Shown here: one piece after another, positions 54,887 to 63,368 of the stretch
Position numbering within the stretch: position 1 is the first letter of the stretch
Layout of the letters: every line of letters starts with the position of its first letter
NCBI RefSeq assembly: GCF_002797495.1
Contig: NZ_PGEZ01000001.1
Location: 1,426,001-1,490,000 of the forward strand
Direction of reading: 5' to 3'
Length of the DNA: 64,000 nucleotides
Source: Mumia flava
GTDB taxonomy: Bacteria > Actinomycetota > Actinomycetes > Propionibacteriales > Nocardioidaceae
Position numbers and translations under genes: made by a program
Notes under the pieces: generated by a model
Databases searched by the model: none
What the model saw: only the letters and a program-made list of their open reading frames with translations
Told to the model about the DNA's origin: nothing

Positions 54887-56353
54887 ATGTCCTTGACCCC
54901 GATCCTCGTCGGCGGCGAGCTCCAGCTCGGCGCCGGCCGCGAGCTCACCAGCACCGACCCTGTGGACGGCCGGCCGATCGCGACGATCGCCTCGGCGTCG
55001 GTCGACGACGTCGAGACCGCCGTACGGCGGGCCGCGGCCGCGCAGTCCGACCCGGCGTGGCGGCGGATGCTGCCGCACATCCGCGCCCGGCTGCTGCACC
55101 GCACCGCCGACCTGATCGAGCAGCGCCGCGACGAGCTCGCGCTGCTCCAGTCGCGCGACAACGGCAAGCCGATCACCGAGACGCGTGCGCTGGTCGCGAG
55201 CGCGATCGGCACGTTCCGCTACGTCGCCGCGGCCCTCGAGTCGTCCGACGACGCGCTCACGGTGCCGCGCGGTCCGTACCTCACGATGTCCGTGCACGAG
55301 CCGATCGGCGTGGTCGGTGCGATCACCCCGTGGAACTCGCCGATCGCGTCGGACGCCCAGAAGCTCGCCCCGGCGCTCGCGGGCGGCAACGCCGTCCTGC
55401 TGAAGCCGGCGGGCTGGGCCCCGCTCCTGTCGCTGGAGCTCGGCCGGATCCTGCTCGAGGCCGGCTTCCCGCCGGGGCTCGTCAGCGTGCTGCCCGGCGA
55501 CGGCGCGACGGTCGGCCAGGCGATCGTCGACCATCCCGCGGTCGGCCACGTCTCGTTCACCGGCGGGACCTCGACCGGGCGCCGCCTGGCGGGCTCGGCG
55601 GCGCAGAAGCTGATGACGACGTCGCTCGAGCTGGGCGGGAAGTCGCCGACGATCGTGTTCGACGACGCCGACCTGGACGTCGCGGTCAACGGCGTCCTGT
55701 TCGGCATCTTCAGCTCGCAGGGCCAGTCGTGCATCGCCGGCTCCCGGCTCTTCGTCCAGCGCTCGATCTTCGACGCGTTCCTCGACCGGCTCGTCCGTCG
55801 TACGGAGGCGTTGCGGGTCGGGCACCCGCGCGACGAGAAGACCCAGATGGGTCCGCTCATCACCGAGCAGCACCGCGCGTCGGTCGAGGCGTACGTCGAG
55901 CTGGCCCGGTCCGAGGGCGGCACCGTCGTCGCGGGCGGGTCGCGTCCCGAGGACCCCGCGCTCGCCGAAGGGACCTACCTGCGCCCCACCGTCGTCACCG
56001 GTCTCGGCAACGCGTCCCGCACCGCGCAGGAGGAGATCTTCGGTCCGGTGCTCGTCGCGATGCCGTTCGACGACTTCGAGGACGTCGTGGCCCAGGCCAA
56101 CGACACGGTCTACGGGCTCGCGGCCGGCGTGTGGACCCGGGACTTCCCGAAGGCGTGGCGGACCGCGCGGGCCGTCCAGGCCGGACAGGTGTGGGTGAAC
56201 ACGTACAAGCAGCTGTCGATCGCGACACCGTTCGGAGGCGTCAAGGAGAGCGGGTCGACCCGCGAGAAGGGCCAGGACGCGATCCGCGCGTACCAGCGGC
56301 AGAAGAGCGTCTACGTCTCCACCGACAGCACCCCGATCGGCTGGGCCGACTGA
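54887..56353 (+). CDS. NAD(P)-dependent aldehyde dehydrogenase
   Basis: A 488-residue ALDH. NAD-binding marks are GAITPWNSPIASDAQKLAPA and FTGGTSTGRRLAGSA, the general base Glu is in TSLELGGKSPTIVF, and the catalytic Cys is in SSQGQSCIAGSRLFV. The pattern is close to betaine/aminomuconate-semialdehyde dehydrogenases. Being in the importer operon, it probably oxidises a semialdehyde formed after ring cleavage or side-chain removal. A strong hairpin follows. Confidence 0.92.
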   Translation: MSLTPILVGGELQLGAGRELTSTDPVDGRPIATIASASVDDVETAVRRAAAAQSDPAWRRMLPHIRARLLHRTADLIEQRRDELALLQSRDNGKPITETRALVASAIGTFRYVAAALESSDDALTVPRGPYLTMSVHEPIGVVGAITPWNSPIASDAQKLAPALAGGNAVLLKPAGWAPLLSLELGRILLEAGFPPGLVSVLPGDGATVGQAIVDHPAVGHVSFTGGTSTGRRLAGSAAQKLMTTSLELGGKSPTIVFDDADLDVAVNGVLFGIFSSQGQSCIAGSRLFVQRSIFDAFLDRLVRRTEALRVGHPRDEKTQMGPLITEQHRASVEAYVELARSEGGTVVAGGSRPEDPALAEGTYLRPTVVTGLGNASRTAQEEIFGPVLVAMPFDDFEDVVAQANDTVYGLAAGVWTRDFPKAWRTARAVQAGQVWVNTYKQLSIATPFGGVKESGSTREKGQDAIRAYQRQKSVYVSTDSTPIGWAD

Positions 56354-56380
56354 CCTCCGGCGATCCCCCGGCACTCCGAC

Positions 56381-56421
56381 GGCGGCCGGCCCCGACCCCG
56401 TGAGGGTCGGGGCCGGCCGCC
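56381..56421. terminator. Bidirectional terminator, 18-bp perfect stem
   Basis: Arms 56381-56398 and 56404-56421 are exact complements around cgtga. It lies between the convergent ALDH and aspartate-dehydrogenase-like genes. Confidence 0.9.
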
Positions 56422-56437
56422 GCTCTCGTGCGGGCGG

Positions 56438-57223
56438 TCAGACGGCGAGGGCCTGGCGGAGGGTCCGCAGCACCGCGTACGGGACGACCTGGCTGGTCCG
56501 CGGGTTGGTCGGCGACGGGCGGTTGCGAACCTCGAACCGGTACGTCCCGACCGGCCCGTCCGCCTCCACCACGTGCGACACCAGGGTGGCGGCCGGATCG
56601 GCGACCAGCTCCACCTCGACCTCGCTCTCGGGGAGCATGAGCGCCAGGGTCGCGGCGACGTTGAGGGACCTGGGGAACAGCGGCGCCGCCTGCTCTGCCG
56701 TGCCGCGGAAGACGACGACGGGCGCGTCGGTGCCGAGCAGCGCGTCACGCTGCGGGTCGTCCATCCAGTCCTGCACGAGTGCGGAGGGCGTCTTCGTCGT
56801 CGTCAGCCGGACCCGCCCGAAGGGAGCGGCGGAGGCGCCTGCCACCAGCAGGTCGAGCCCGCCGAGCGCGCCCGTTGTGAGGAAGGTACGGCCCGGCCCG
56901 GCCGCATCCAGGCGGGCCCGGAGGTCGCGGTCGACGAGGGCGCCGACCGACGAGATCACCAGATCCGTCCCGGAGTCGAGGATCCGCGCCCCGTGCGCGA
57001 GCAGGGCGGCGTGCCCGGCGCACTCGATCAGGACGTCGGCACGGGCGGTCGCCTCGTCGACGTCGACGACCGGGACGTCGACCCGGCCGCGGGCCCGATC
57101 GCCGACCACGCAGCTCAGGCGTGCGCCGGGGACGCGTCCTGCGGCGAGCTCGTCGGCGACGACGGAGCCGATCGAGCCGAAGCCGAGCACGGCGACCTCA
57201 CGGGTGGGACTCGACGTGGTCAC
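56438..57223 (-). CDS. Aspartate-dehydrogenase-like (DUF108) protein
   Basis: A 261-residue NAD(P)-binding protein. The Rossmann turn is VAVLGFGSIGSVVADELAAG. DVLIECAGHAALLAHGARIL, VISSVGALVD, TTGALGGLDLLV, TTTKTPSAL and RSLNVAATLALM are the marks of L-aspartate dehydrogenase/NadX. The GTG at 57223 has ggagg upstream. AspDH makes iminoaspartate or runs in reverse to assimilate ammonia. In a catabolic cluster it more likely acts on an amino or imino acid intermediate, which would imply a nitrogenous substrate. Divergent from the SDR gene with operator D between. Confidence 0.88.
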   Translation of the reverse strand: MTTSSPTREVAVLGFGSIGSVVADELAAGRVPGARLSCVVGDRARGRVDVPVVDVDEATARADVLIECAGHAALLAHGARILDSGTDLVISSVGALVDRDLRARLDAAGPGRTFLTTGALGGLDLLVAGASAAPFGRVRLTTTKTPSALVQDWMDDPQRDALLGTDAPVVVFRGTAEQAAPLFPRSLNVAATLALMLPESEVEVELVADPAATLVSHVVEADGPVGTYRFEVRNRPSPTNPRTSQVVPYAVLRTLRQALAV

Positions 57224-57241
57224 GCACACCTCCAAAATTAA

Positions 57242-57268
57242 CTTGGCTCAAAGATACTCAGAACTGAG
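57242..57268. promoter_or_regulatory. Island operator D (two dyads, 15 bp apart)
   Basis: cttggctcaaag (57242-57253) and ctcagaactgag (57257-57268) in the divergent spacer between the aspartate-dehydrogenase-like and SDR genes. The first resembles the other island dyads; the second is an inverted repeat in the same 15-bp register with a more divergent centre. Confidence 0.65.
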
Positions 57269-57290
57269 AGATCATGGTAGCGTGATCGGC

Positions 57291-58091
57291 ATGGAACTTG
57301 GACTCGCCGGTCGGACGGCTCTCGTCACCGGCGGCAGCTCGGGCATCGGGCTCGCCGTCGTCGAGACGCTGCTGGCCGAGGGCGCCCGCGTGGCCACCTG
57401 CGGCCGCGACGCGACCCGCCTCGAGATGGCCCTCGAGCACCTGCGTAGCACGCACGGCGACCGACTGCGTACGGCCGTGGCCGACGTGACCGACGCCGAC
57501 CAGGTCGGCGCCTTCGTCGCGGACGCCCTCGACGCCTTCGGCTCGGTCGACGTGCTCGTCAACAACGCGGGCCGCTCGCACCTGTCCACGTTCGCGACGA
57601 CCACGGACGACGCGTGGCGCGAGGAGCTCGACCTCAAGCTCTTCGGCGTCGTGCACCCCACGCGGGCGGCCCTGCCCGCGCTGCGCGCCTCGGACGCCGC
57701 GGCCATCGTCAACGTCAACGCCGTGCTCGCCCGGCAGCCCGAGCCGCACCTCGTCGCCACCTCGGCGGCACGCGCGGCCCTGCTCAACCTGACCAAGTCG
57801 ATGGCCGGCGAGCACGCCGACGACGGCGTGCGGGTCAACTCCGTGAGCGTCGGCGTGATCGACACCGGCCAGTGGACCCGCCGCTGGGAGGCCGCACGCG
57901 CCGAGGGCAGCACCGCGCTCGCGTACGACGCGTGGGCCCGCGACCTGGCCGCCGACCGGCGCATCGCGCTCGGACGGCTCGGCACCGCCCAGGAGGTCGC
58001 GGACGCGATCGTGTTCCTCGCGTCGCCGCGCGCGTCGTACGTGACCGGCACCCAGCTCGAGGTCGCGGGCGGGGTGAGCCGCTATGTCTGA
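57291..58091 (+). CDS. SDR-family protein lacking the usual Tyr-Lys catalytic pair
   Basis: A 266-residue short-chain dehydrogenase/reductase. The cofactor motif is VTGGSSGIGLAVVETLLAEG, and NNAGRSHLSTF is normal. The YxASK active site, however, reads ATSAARAALLNLTKSM: Tyr is Thr/Ala and Lys is Arg, and the Ser before it is also changed (NVNAVLARQ). This matches the 3-oxoacyl-reductase-like SDR subgroup that lacks the Tyr. It may work by another mechanism or serve a binding role. ATG 57291 has little ribosome site; the in-frame GTG at 57282 is an alternative. Overlaps the ThDP gene by eight bases. Confidence 0.82.
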   Translation: MELGLAGRTALVTGGSSGIGLAVVETLLAEGARVATCGRDATRLEMALEHLRSTHGDRLRTAVADVTDADQVGAFVADALDAFGSVDVLVNNAGRSHLSTFATTTDDAWREELDLKLFGVVHPTRAALPALRASDAAAIVNVNAVLARQPEPHLVATSAARAALLNLTKSMAGEHADDGVRVNSVSVGVIDTGQWTRRWEAARAEGSTALAYDAWARDLAADRRIALGRLGTAQEVADAIVFLASPRASYVTGTQLEVAGGVSRYV

Positions 58092-59793
58092 GCAGCCCTC
58101 TGCGACTGAGCAGCCCCCGGCGGCCGATCAGCCTGCCCCGCGCCCCGCGGCGCTCGACGCGACCAACGGCGGCGACCTGCTCGTCGCGGTGATGGACGCG
58201 CTCGGCGTCGACGTCGCGTTCGGCGTCGTCAGCGTGCACAACCTGCCCCTGGTCGACGCGATCGCCTCCCGGCGCCGATTCGTCCCGGTCCGGCACGAGG
58301 CCGCCGCGGTGAACGCCGCCGATGCGTACGGGCGCGTCCGCGGCACCGTCGGCGTCGCCCTGACCAGCACCGGCACCGGCGCGGGCAACGCCGCGGGCTC
58401 GCTCGTCGAGGCGCTGGCGACCGGCTCCCGGGTGCTGCACGTCACGGGCCAGATCGAGAGCCGCTACCTCGGCCAGGGCCGCGGCTTCATCCACGAGACG
58501 AAGGACCAGGCCGGGATGCTGGCCGCGGTCAGCAAGGCCGCGTACACCATCTTCAACGTCGACTGCGCCGCCGACATCCTGGCCGGCGCCGCGGCCGAGG
58601 CCCTGACCGCGCCGTACGGGCCCGTCAGCGTCGAGTGGCCGATCGACCTCCAGTACCGTCCGCACGAGATCGGCACCGTGACGGTCGAGCCGTTCGCGGA
58701 CGCGGCTCCCGACGTCGACGAGGACGCACTCGCCGATGCGGCCGCCCTGGTCGCGGGCGCACGCCGACCGCTGCTCTGGATCGGCGGGGGCGCAGTCGAG
58801 GCGCGCGACGAGGTGCTCGCGCTCGCGACGCGCACCCGCGCCGGGATCCTCACCAGCAACTCCGGCCGCGGCGTGGTCGGCGAGGGCCACGGGGCCTGCG
58901 TCGGCAACTTCGCCACCAGTCCGGCGGTGCGCCCGCTGCTGGAGTCGGCGGACCTGCTCGTGAGCGTCGGGACGCACTTCCGCAGCAACGAGACGGGCGA
59001 CTACGCGCTGCCGCTGCCGGTCCCCCACGTCCAGATCGATGTCGACAAGGCGGCGATCGGTCGGGTGCACCCGGCCGAGGTCGGTCTCGTCGGTGACGCC
59101 GCGGCGACGCTCGCCCGGCTCACCGATGCGCTCCCCGATCGGACGGCGACCGAGGACGGCTGGCTCACCCAGGTCGCCGCCGCCCGGCGCGGGGCACGCC
59201 AGGCACTGCGCGACGGCATCGGCTGGCAGGCCCAGATCTGCGACGCGGTGCGCTCGGCGTTCCCGCGGCAGGCGGTCCTCGCCCGCGACGTGACCATCCC
59301 GTCGAGCATGTGGGGCAACCGGCTGCTCGCGGTCGACGACCCGAGCGTCAACGTCTTCCCGCGCGGCGGCGGCATCGGGCAAGGACTCGCGATGGGCATC
59401 GGGGCCGCGATCGCTCGGCCGGACCTGCCGACCCTGATCCTCGCCGGCGACGGCGGGCTCGCGGTCCACCTCGGCGAGCTCGGCACGCTCGCGCAGGAGC
59501 GTCCGTGGGCCGTGCTGCTGCTCTTCAACGACGGCGGGTACGGCGTGCTGCGCAACACCCAGGACGGGTTCGTCGGACGCCGCTCCGGGGTCGATCTCGC
59601 GACGCCCGACTTCGGCCGACTCGCCGCTGCGTACGGGCTGCCGCACACGGTCGTCCGCAGCGTCGACGCGATCGAGGAGGCGCTCGCCTCCGCCCTGTCG
59701 GCGCGTGGTCCCGCCGTGGTCGAGGTCGACGTCGACGCGCTCGGCCCGATCCCCCGCCCGTTCACCCCGCCGGTCAGCATCCCCGGCGCCTGA
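58084..59793 (+). CDS. Thiamine-diphosphate-dependent enzyme (acetolactate-synthase/benzoylformate-decarboxylase superfamily)
   Basis: A 569-residue ThDP enzyme. The N-terminal pyrimidine-binding domain has the catalytic Glu in VPVRHEAAAVNAADAYGRVR. The central domain has LLWIGGGAVEARDE. The C-terminal diphosphate-binding motif is LAGDGGLAVHLGELGTLAQE through FNDGGYG. A flexible Pro/Ala tail precedes residue 25. It cannot be assigned between decarboxylase, carboligase and lyase. In this cluster, decarboxylation of a 2-oxo acid derived from the ring is the simplest role. Confidence 0.88.
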   Translation: MSEQPSATEQPPAADQPAPRPAALDATNGGDLLVAVMDALGVDVAFGVVSVHNLPLVDAIASRRRFVPVRHEAAAVNAADAYGRVRGTVGVALTSTGTGAGNAAGSLVEALATGSRVLHVTGQIESRYLGQGRGFIHETKDQAGMLAAVSKAAYTIFNVDCAADILAGAAAEALTAPYGPVSVEWPIDLQYRPHEIGTVTVEPFADAAPDVDEDALADAAALVAGARRPLLWIGGGAVEARDEVLALATRTRAGILTSNSGRGVVGEGHGACVGNFATSPAVRPLLESADLLVSVGTHFRSNETGDYALPLPVPHVQIDVDKAAIGRVHPAEVGLVGDAAATLARLTDALPDRTATEDGWLTQVAAARRGARQALRDGIGWQAQICDAVRSAFPRQAVLARDVTIPSSMWGNRLLAVDDPSVNVFPRGGGIGQGLAMGIGAAIARPDLPTLILAGDGGLAVHLGELGTLAQERPWAVLLLFNDGGYGVLRNTQDGFVGRRSGVDLATPDFGRLAAAYGLPHTVVRSVDAIEEALASALSARGPAVVEVDVDALGPIPRPFTPPVSIPGA

Positions 59794-59815
59794 GACCCTC
59801 AAGGAGACGACGCAG

Positions 59816-60727
59816 ATGACATCCCTCGTTCCCCCGCGGCTGCGCGCGCTGCGCCACGTCGGCCTGCGGACCTCCGCGTTCGACGAGTCGGTGGCGTTCT
59901 ACGCCGGCCCGTGGGGCCTGGAGATCGTCGAGCGCACCGACGACGCCGTCTACCTCCGCGCCGCCGGCCCCGAGCACCACGTCCTGGCGCTCTACCGCTC
60001 CGCGTCGAACGCGCTCGACCACGTGGCGTTCGCCGTGCCGACGCCGGCGGAGGTCGACGCGGCCGCAGCCTGGGTCGAGGCCGAGGGCACGACGATCCTC
60101 GAGAAGCCCGGGCCGCTCGACCGGCCCGGTGCCGGGTACGGCTTCCGGTGCCTCGATCCCGAGAACCGCGTGCTCGAGATCAGCGCCGAGAACCACGCGG
60201 TGCCCGAGCGCCCGCAGGACGTGCCGGTTCCCCGCAAGGTCGCTCACGTCGTCCTCAACACGACCGACATCGACGCTGCCACCGCCTGGTACACCCGCGT
60301 GCTCGGACTGCGGGTCAGCGACTGGTCCGAGCACAAGATGGTGTTCCTGCGCGCGGTCGGCGACCACCACGTCGTCGCCTTCAACCAGGCCGAGTGGACC
60401 GCCCCGAACCACGTCGCGTACGAGGTCGCGAGCCTGGACGCCTGGATGCGCTCGATCGGGCGGCTCAAGGTCGCGGGCCACGAGGTGTCCTGGGGACCCG
60501 GGCGGCACGGTCCCGGCGACAACGCGTTCGCGTACTACGTCGACCCGGCCGGGCTCGTGCCCGAGATGACGGCCGAGGTCCTGCAGATCGACGACGACAC
60601 CTGGATGCCGCGGGTCTGGCCGCGCACCCCCGAGCTGTCCGACCTCTTCCGCACCGCCGGCCCGCCGTCGCCCTTCATCCGCGAGCACATGGCCGGCGTC
60701 CCCGATCCCGGGTGGGTGCAGGGCTGA
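59816..60727 (+). CDS. Type I extradiol ring-cleavage dioxygenase (VOC fold)
   Basis: A 303-residue two-domain VOC protein. The C-terminal domain has the full iron set: His144 (KVAHVVLNTTD), His199 (PNHVAYEV) and Glu250 (GLVPEMTAEV). It also has His231 and Tyr241 in GRHGPGDNAFAYYVDP, in line with the acid-base His and Tyr of extradiol enzymes. Aaggag precedes ATG 59816. It would insert O2 next to a diol, as in catechol 2,3-dioxygenases, so the pathway should produce a dihydroxylated ring. The exact ring is unknown. Confidence 0.88.
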   Translation: MTSLVPPRLRALRHVGLRTSAFDESVAFYAGPWGLEIVERTDDAVYLRAAGPEHHVLALYRSASNALDHVAFAVPTPAEVDAAAAWVEAEGTTILEKPGPLDRPGAGYGFRCLDPENRVLEISAENHAVPERPQDVPVPRKVAHVVLNTTDIDAATAWYTRVLGLRVSDWSEHKMVFLRAVGDHHVVAFNQAEWTAPNHVAYEVASLDAWMRSIGRLKVAGHEVSWGPGRHGPGDNAFAYYVDPAGLVPEMTAEVLQIDDDTWMPRVWPRTPELSDLFRTAGPPSPFIREHMAGVPDPGWVQG

Positions 60728-60806
60728 CCTCCTGGCCCTGCACCCGCTCGCACCCACCTGCCCCGAACAGCTCCCGCCACGGGACCCACGAAGGAAGGAA
60801 CCACCG

Positions 60807-61328
60807 ATGACCAGCACCACGACCGAGACCCACCCCGAGCTCGAGGCCGCCTTCGACCGGGCGCTCGCGACCAGCGCGACCCGCACGATCGACTTCGACA
60901 CCCTGAAGTTCCAGACCAAGGCCGGCGACAAGTTCCGCCGCGCCCAGGTCCGCTACATCGGGTCGGGCGCCACCGGCAACCACGAGGGTGATGCCAACAT
61001 CATCCCGTCGGACCACTTCACGTTCTCGAACATGATCCTTCCGTCGGGCTGCGTCGGCCCCGAGCACACGCACCACGACGTGGAGGAGGCGTTCTTCGTG
61101 CTCGAGGGCGAGGTCGAGTTCACCCTCCACGACGTCGAGGACGGCACCAAGACCGCCAGCCGCGTGCTCGGCAGGTACGACCTCCTCTGCGTGCCCGCCG
61201 GCGTGCCGCGGAGCCTCGAGACGGTGAGCGAGGAGGATGCGCGGATCTGCGTCATCATCGGCACCCAGAAGCCGCAGCTGCCGACGTACCCGGAGACGTC
61301 GGAGATGCACGGCGTCACCCGCGACTGA
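60807..61328 (+). CDS. Cupin-domain protein
   Basis: A 173-residue single-cupin protein. Motif 1 is intact (GPEHTHHDVEEAFFVLEGEV, with two His and a Glu). Motif 2 (LGRYDLLCVPAGVPRSLETV) has Arg where the third metal His usually lies. A metal site with two His and one Glu remains possible. It may be a dioxygenase, isomerase or stability factor for a ring-cleavage step. GgaaggaaC precedes ATG 60807. The next gene starts two bases after the stop. Confidence 0.82.
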   Translation: MTSTTTETHPELEAAFDRALATSATRTIDFDTLKFQTKAGDKFRRAQVRYIGSGATGNHEGDANIIPSDHFTFSNMILPSGCVGPEHTHHDVEEAFFVLEGEVEFTLHDVEDGTKTASRVLGRYDLLCVPAGVPRSLETVSEEDARICVIIGTQKPQLPTYPETSEMHGVTRD

Positions 61329-61330
61329 AC

Positions 61331-62140
61331 GTGTCGCACGACGTCGACCCGCGGGCCGTCGCGGCACGCCTCAGCACGAGGCGCGCCGGCGACGGCCCGC
61401 TCCTGTTGTGCCTGCACGGCATCGGCGGGTCCTCCGCCACCTTCGAGCCGCAGCTGGCCTCGCTCGCCGACCTCGCCACCGTGGTCGCCTGGGACGCACC
61501 CGGGTACGCAGGCTCCCCCGACTCCGGGGCGCACCTGACGATGGACGACTACGCCGACGTCGCCGCCGAGGTGATCGAGGCGCACGGCCAGGGCCGTGCC
61601 GCGGTCCTCGGGATGTCCTGGGGCGGGGTGATCGCGATGCGGCTCGCCCAGCGGCACCCCGAGCGGGTCCGCGCGCTCGTGCTCGGCGACAGCACCCGCG
61701 GCTCGGGGCGGTCGCCCGAGACGGCCGCGGCGATGCGGTCGCGCGCGGCCGAGCTCGCCGAGGTCGGCCCCGACGTCTTCGCGCAGCGACGCGCGGCACG
61801 GCTGCTGCGCACGTCCGCGCCCGCCGACGAGGTGGCCTCGCAGGCGCGGGCCATGGCCTCCGCGATCCGGCTCCCCGGCTACGGAGACGCCACCGCGTCG
61901 ATGGCGGCGACGTGGTTGGACGGGTCGCTCGGGACGATCGACGTGCCGACGCTCGTGCTGCACGGCGACGACGACCGCATCACCGGCGCGCCCGAGAGCG
62001 AGGCGATCGCGGCGCAGATCCCCGGGGCCGTCCTGCGGGTGGTGCCGGAGGCGGGGCACCTGGCGAACACCGAGAACCCGATGGCGTTCGACGCCCACGT
62101 GCGCAGCTTCCTCCGCGCACTCGCTCCCGCGCGTCGCTGA
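61331..62140 (+). CDS. Alpha/beta hydrolase (enol-lactonase/C-C hydrolase-like)
   Basis: A 269-residue hydrolase: oxyanion region CLHGIGGSSATFEPQL, nucleophile LGMSWGGVIAMRLAQ, acid Asp in LHGDDDRITG and His in PEAGHLANTENP. The end resembles 3-oxoadipate enol-lactonases, and the same fold serves meta-cleavage C-C hydrolases and N-formylmaleamate deformylase. It follows the extradiol dioxygenase and cupin genes, so hydrolysis of the ring-fission product is likely. GTG start at 61331. A 25-bp terminator hairpin follows. Confidence 0.87.
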   Translation: MSHDVDPRAVAARLSTRRAGDGPLLLCLHGIGGSSATFEPQLASLADLATVVAWDAPGYAGSPDSGAHLTMDDYADVAAEVIEAHGQGRAAVLGMSWGGVIAMRLAQRHPERVRALVLGDSTRGSGRSPETAAAMRSRAAELAEVGPDVFAQRRAARLLRTSAPADEVASQARAMASAIRLPGYGDATASMAATWLDGSLGTIDVPTLVLHGDDDRITGAPESEAIAAQIPGAVLRVVPEAGHLANTENPMAFDAHVRSFLRALAPARR

Positions 62141-62163
62141 CCGGCTCGAACGGCGCGCACCGA

Positions 62164-62216
62164 CCGCACGACGCAGCGCCCGCCCCGGTGGCCGGGGCGG
62201 GCGCTGCGTCGTGCGG
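62164..62216. terminator. Bidirectional terminator, 25-bp perfect stem
   Basis: Arms 62164-62188 and 62192-62216 are exact complements around a 3-base loop. It ends the SDR-to-hydrolase operon and the convergent monooxygenase gene. It is the longest perfect hairpin I found in the window. Confidence 0.92.
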
Positions 62217-62222
62217 GTCTGC

Positions 62223-63341
62223 TCAGTCGAGCGGGACCGACCAGGCGTCGTAGCCGTAGACCCACTCGCCCGTACCGGAGTCCTTGAGCCAGGCGTTGTC
62301 GCGCGAGGAGACCTGGATCCGCGCCGTACGCTCCCGCCGCGCCCGCTCGTACGGGACGAACGCCTCCGCGGGATCCTCGGCGGCTTCGACGCAGCGCGTG
62401 AGGACGACCGCGTCCTCGATCGCCTGACCGGCGCCCTGGGCCATGAACGGCATCATCGGGTGGCAGGCGTCCCCGAGCAGCGTGGCGCGGCCGGCGGTCC
62501 ACGACGGGAGCGGGTCGCGCACGTAGAGCGCGGACTTCAGCACCTCGTCGCACGCACTGAGGAGCCTCCGCGCCTCGGGGTGGAAGTCGGCGTACAGCTC
62601 GCGCAGCTCCGCGACCCGCCCGGGCTGCGTCCAGGACTCCTCGTGCCAGCCGTCCTGGGGGATGGTCGCGAAGATGAAGAGGTCGCGCCCGCGGTTGAGC
62701 GGGAACGTGACGATCTGGGTGTTGACGTCGGGCCCCCACCACTTGGTGAAGGCGTCCAGGTTCGCGACGCCGGTGAGCGTCTCGACGGGGACGACGGCGC
62801 GGAACGCGACCACGCCGGTGAACGTGGGGCTCTCGGGCCCGTGGATCACGGTCCGGACGGTGGAGTGGATCCCGTCGGCGCCGATCACGACGTCGGCACG
62901 GGCGCTCTCCCGGTCGGCGAACGCGAGCTCGACCCCGCCGGAGTCCTGGGTGATCCCGACCAGACGGTGATCGAAGCGGACGACGCCGTCCGGCAGTGCG
63001 TCCTCCAGCGCGTTCATCAGGTCGGCGCGGTGCATCGTGAGCTGCGGCGCTCCGTACTGCTCCTCCGCCACGTCGCCCATCGGCAGCCGGGAGGTCTCCT
63101 CACCGGTGTCGTACGTGCGGCTGATCCGTGCGACCGGCCGGGCGGCGGTCTCGCGCAGCGCGTCCCCGACGCCGAGACCGTCGAGCGCGCGGACCGCGTT
63201 CGGGGTCAGGTTGATGTCAGCGCCGACGCGGGCGAACTTGGGTGCCTGCTCGTAGACGACCACGTCGTGCCCGAGCCGGCGCAGCCCGATGGCCGCGCAC
63301 AGCCCGCCGATGCCCGCTCCGCTGATCGCGATCGTCGCCAT
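62223..63341 (-). CDS. FAD-dependent aromatic monooxygenase, NicC/salicylate-hydroxylase-like
   Basis: A 372-residue class A flavin monooxygenase. The Rossmann motif is ISGAGIGGLCAAIGLRRLGH, the DG motif is VVIGADGIHSTVRTV, and the GD motif is ATLLGDACHPMMPFMAQGAG. KWWGPDVNTQ, the second-helix IHR/MHRADL and the C-terminal WVYGYD are close to 6-hydroxynicotinate 3-monooxygenase NicC. Such enzymes hydroxylate at a carboxylate-bearing carbon with loss of CO2. ATG 63341 has ggaagg upstream. It has its own operator E. The substrate could equally be another hydroxy-aromatic acid. Confidence 0.88.
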   Translation of the reverse strand: MATIAISGAGIGGLCAAIGLRRLGHDVVVYEQAPKFARVGADINLTPNAVRALDGLGVGDALRETAARPVARISRTYDTGEETSRLPMGDVAEEQYGAPQLTMHRADLMNALEDALPDGVVRFDHRLVGITQDSGGVELAFADRESARADVVIGADGIHSTVRTVIHGPESPTFTGVVAFRAVVPVETLTGVANLDAFTKWWGPDVNTQIVTFPLNRGRDLFIFATIPQDGWHEESWTQPGRVAELRELYADFHPEARRLLSACDEVLKSALYVRDPLPSWTAGRATLLGDACHPMMPFMAQGAGQAIEDAVVLTRCVEAAEDPAEAFVPYERARRERTARIQVSSRDNAWLKDSGTGEWVYGYDAWSVPLD

Positions 63342-63368
63342 GTTCGCCTTCCGTCCCACGTCATAACT

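Noticed and set aside
53801-56374. 857-codon antisense frame across the permease and ALDH genes
   Set aside because: Arg/His/Asp-rich nonsense; both genes on the plus strand have full catalytic motifs.
57274-57285. Four-codon mini-frame (MVA) overlapping a GTG before the SDR gene
   Set aside because: Too short to judge; the ATG at 57291 is a sufficient start.
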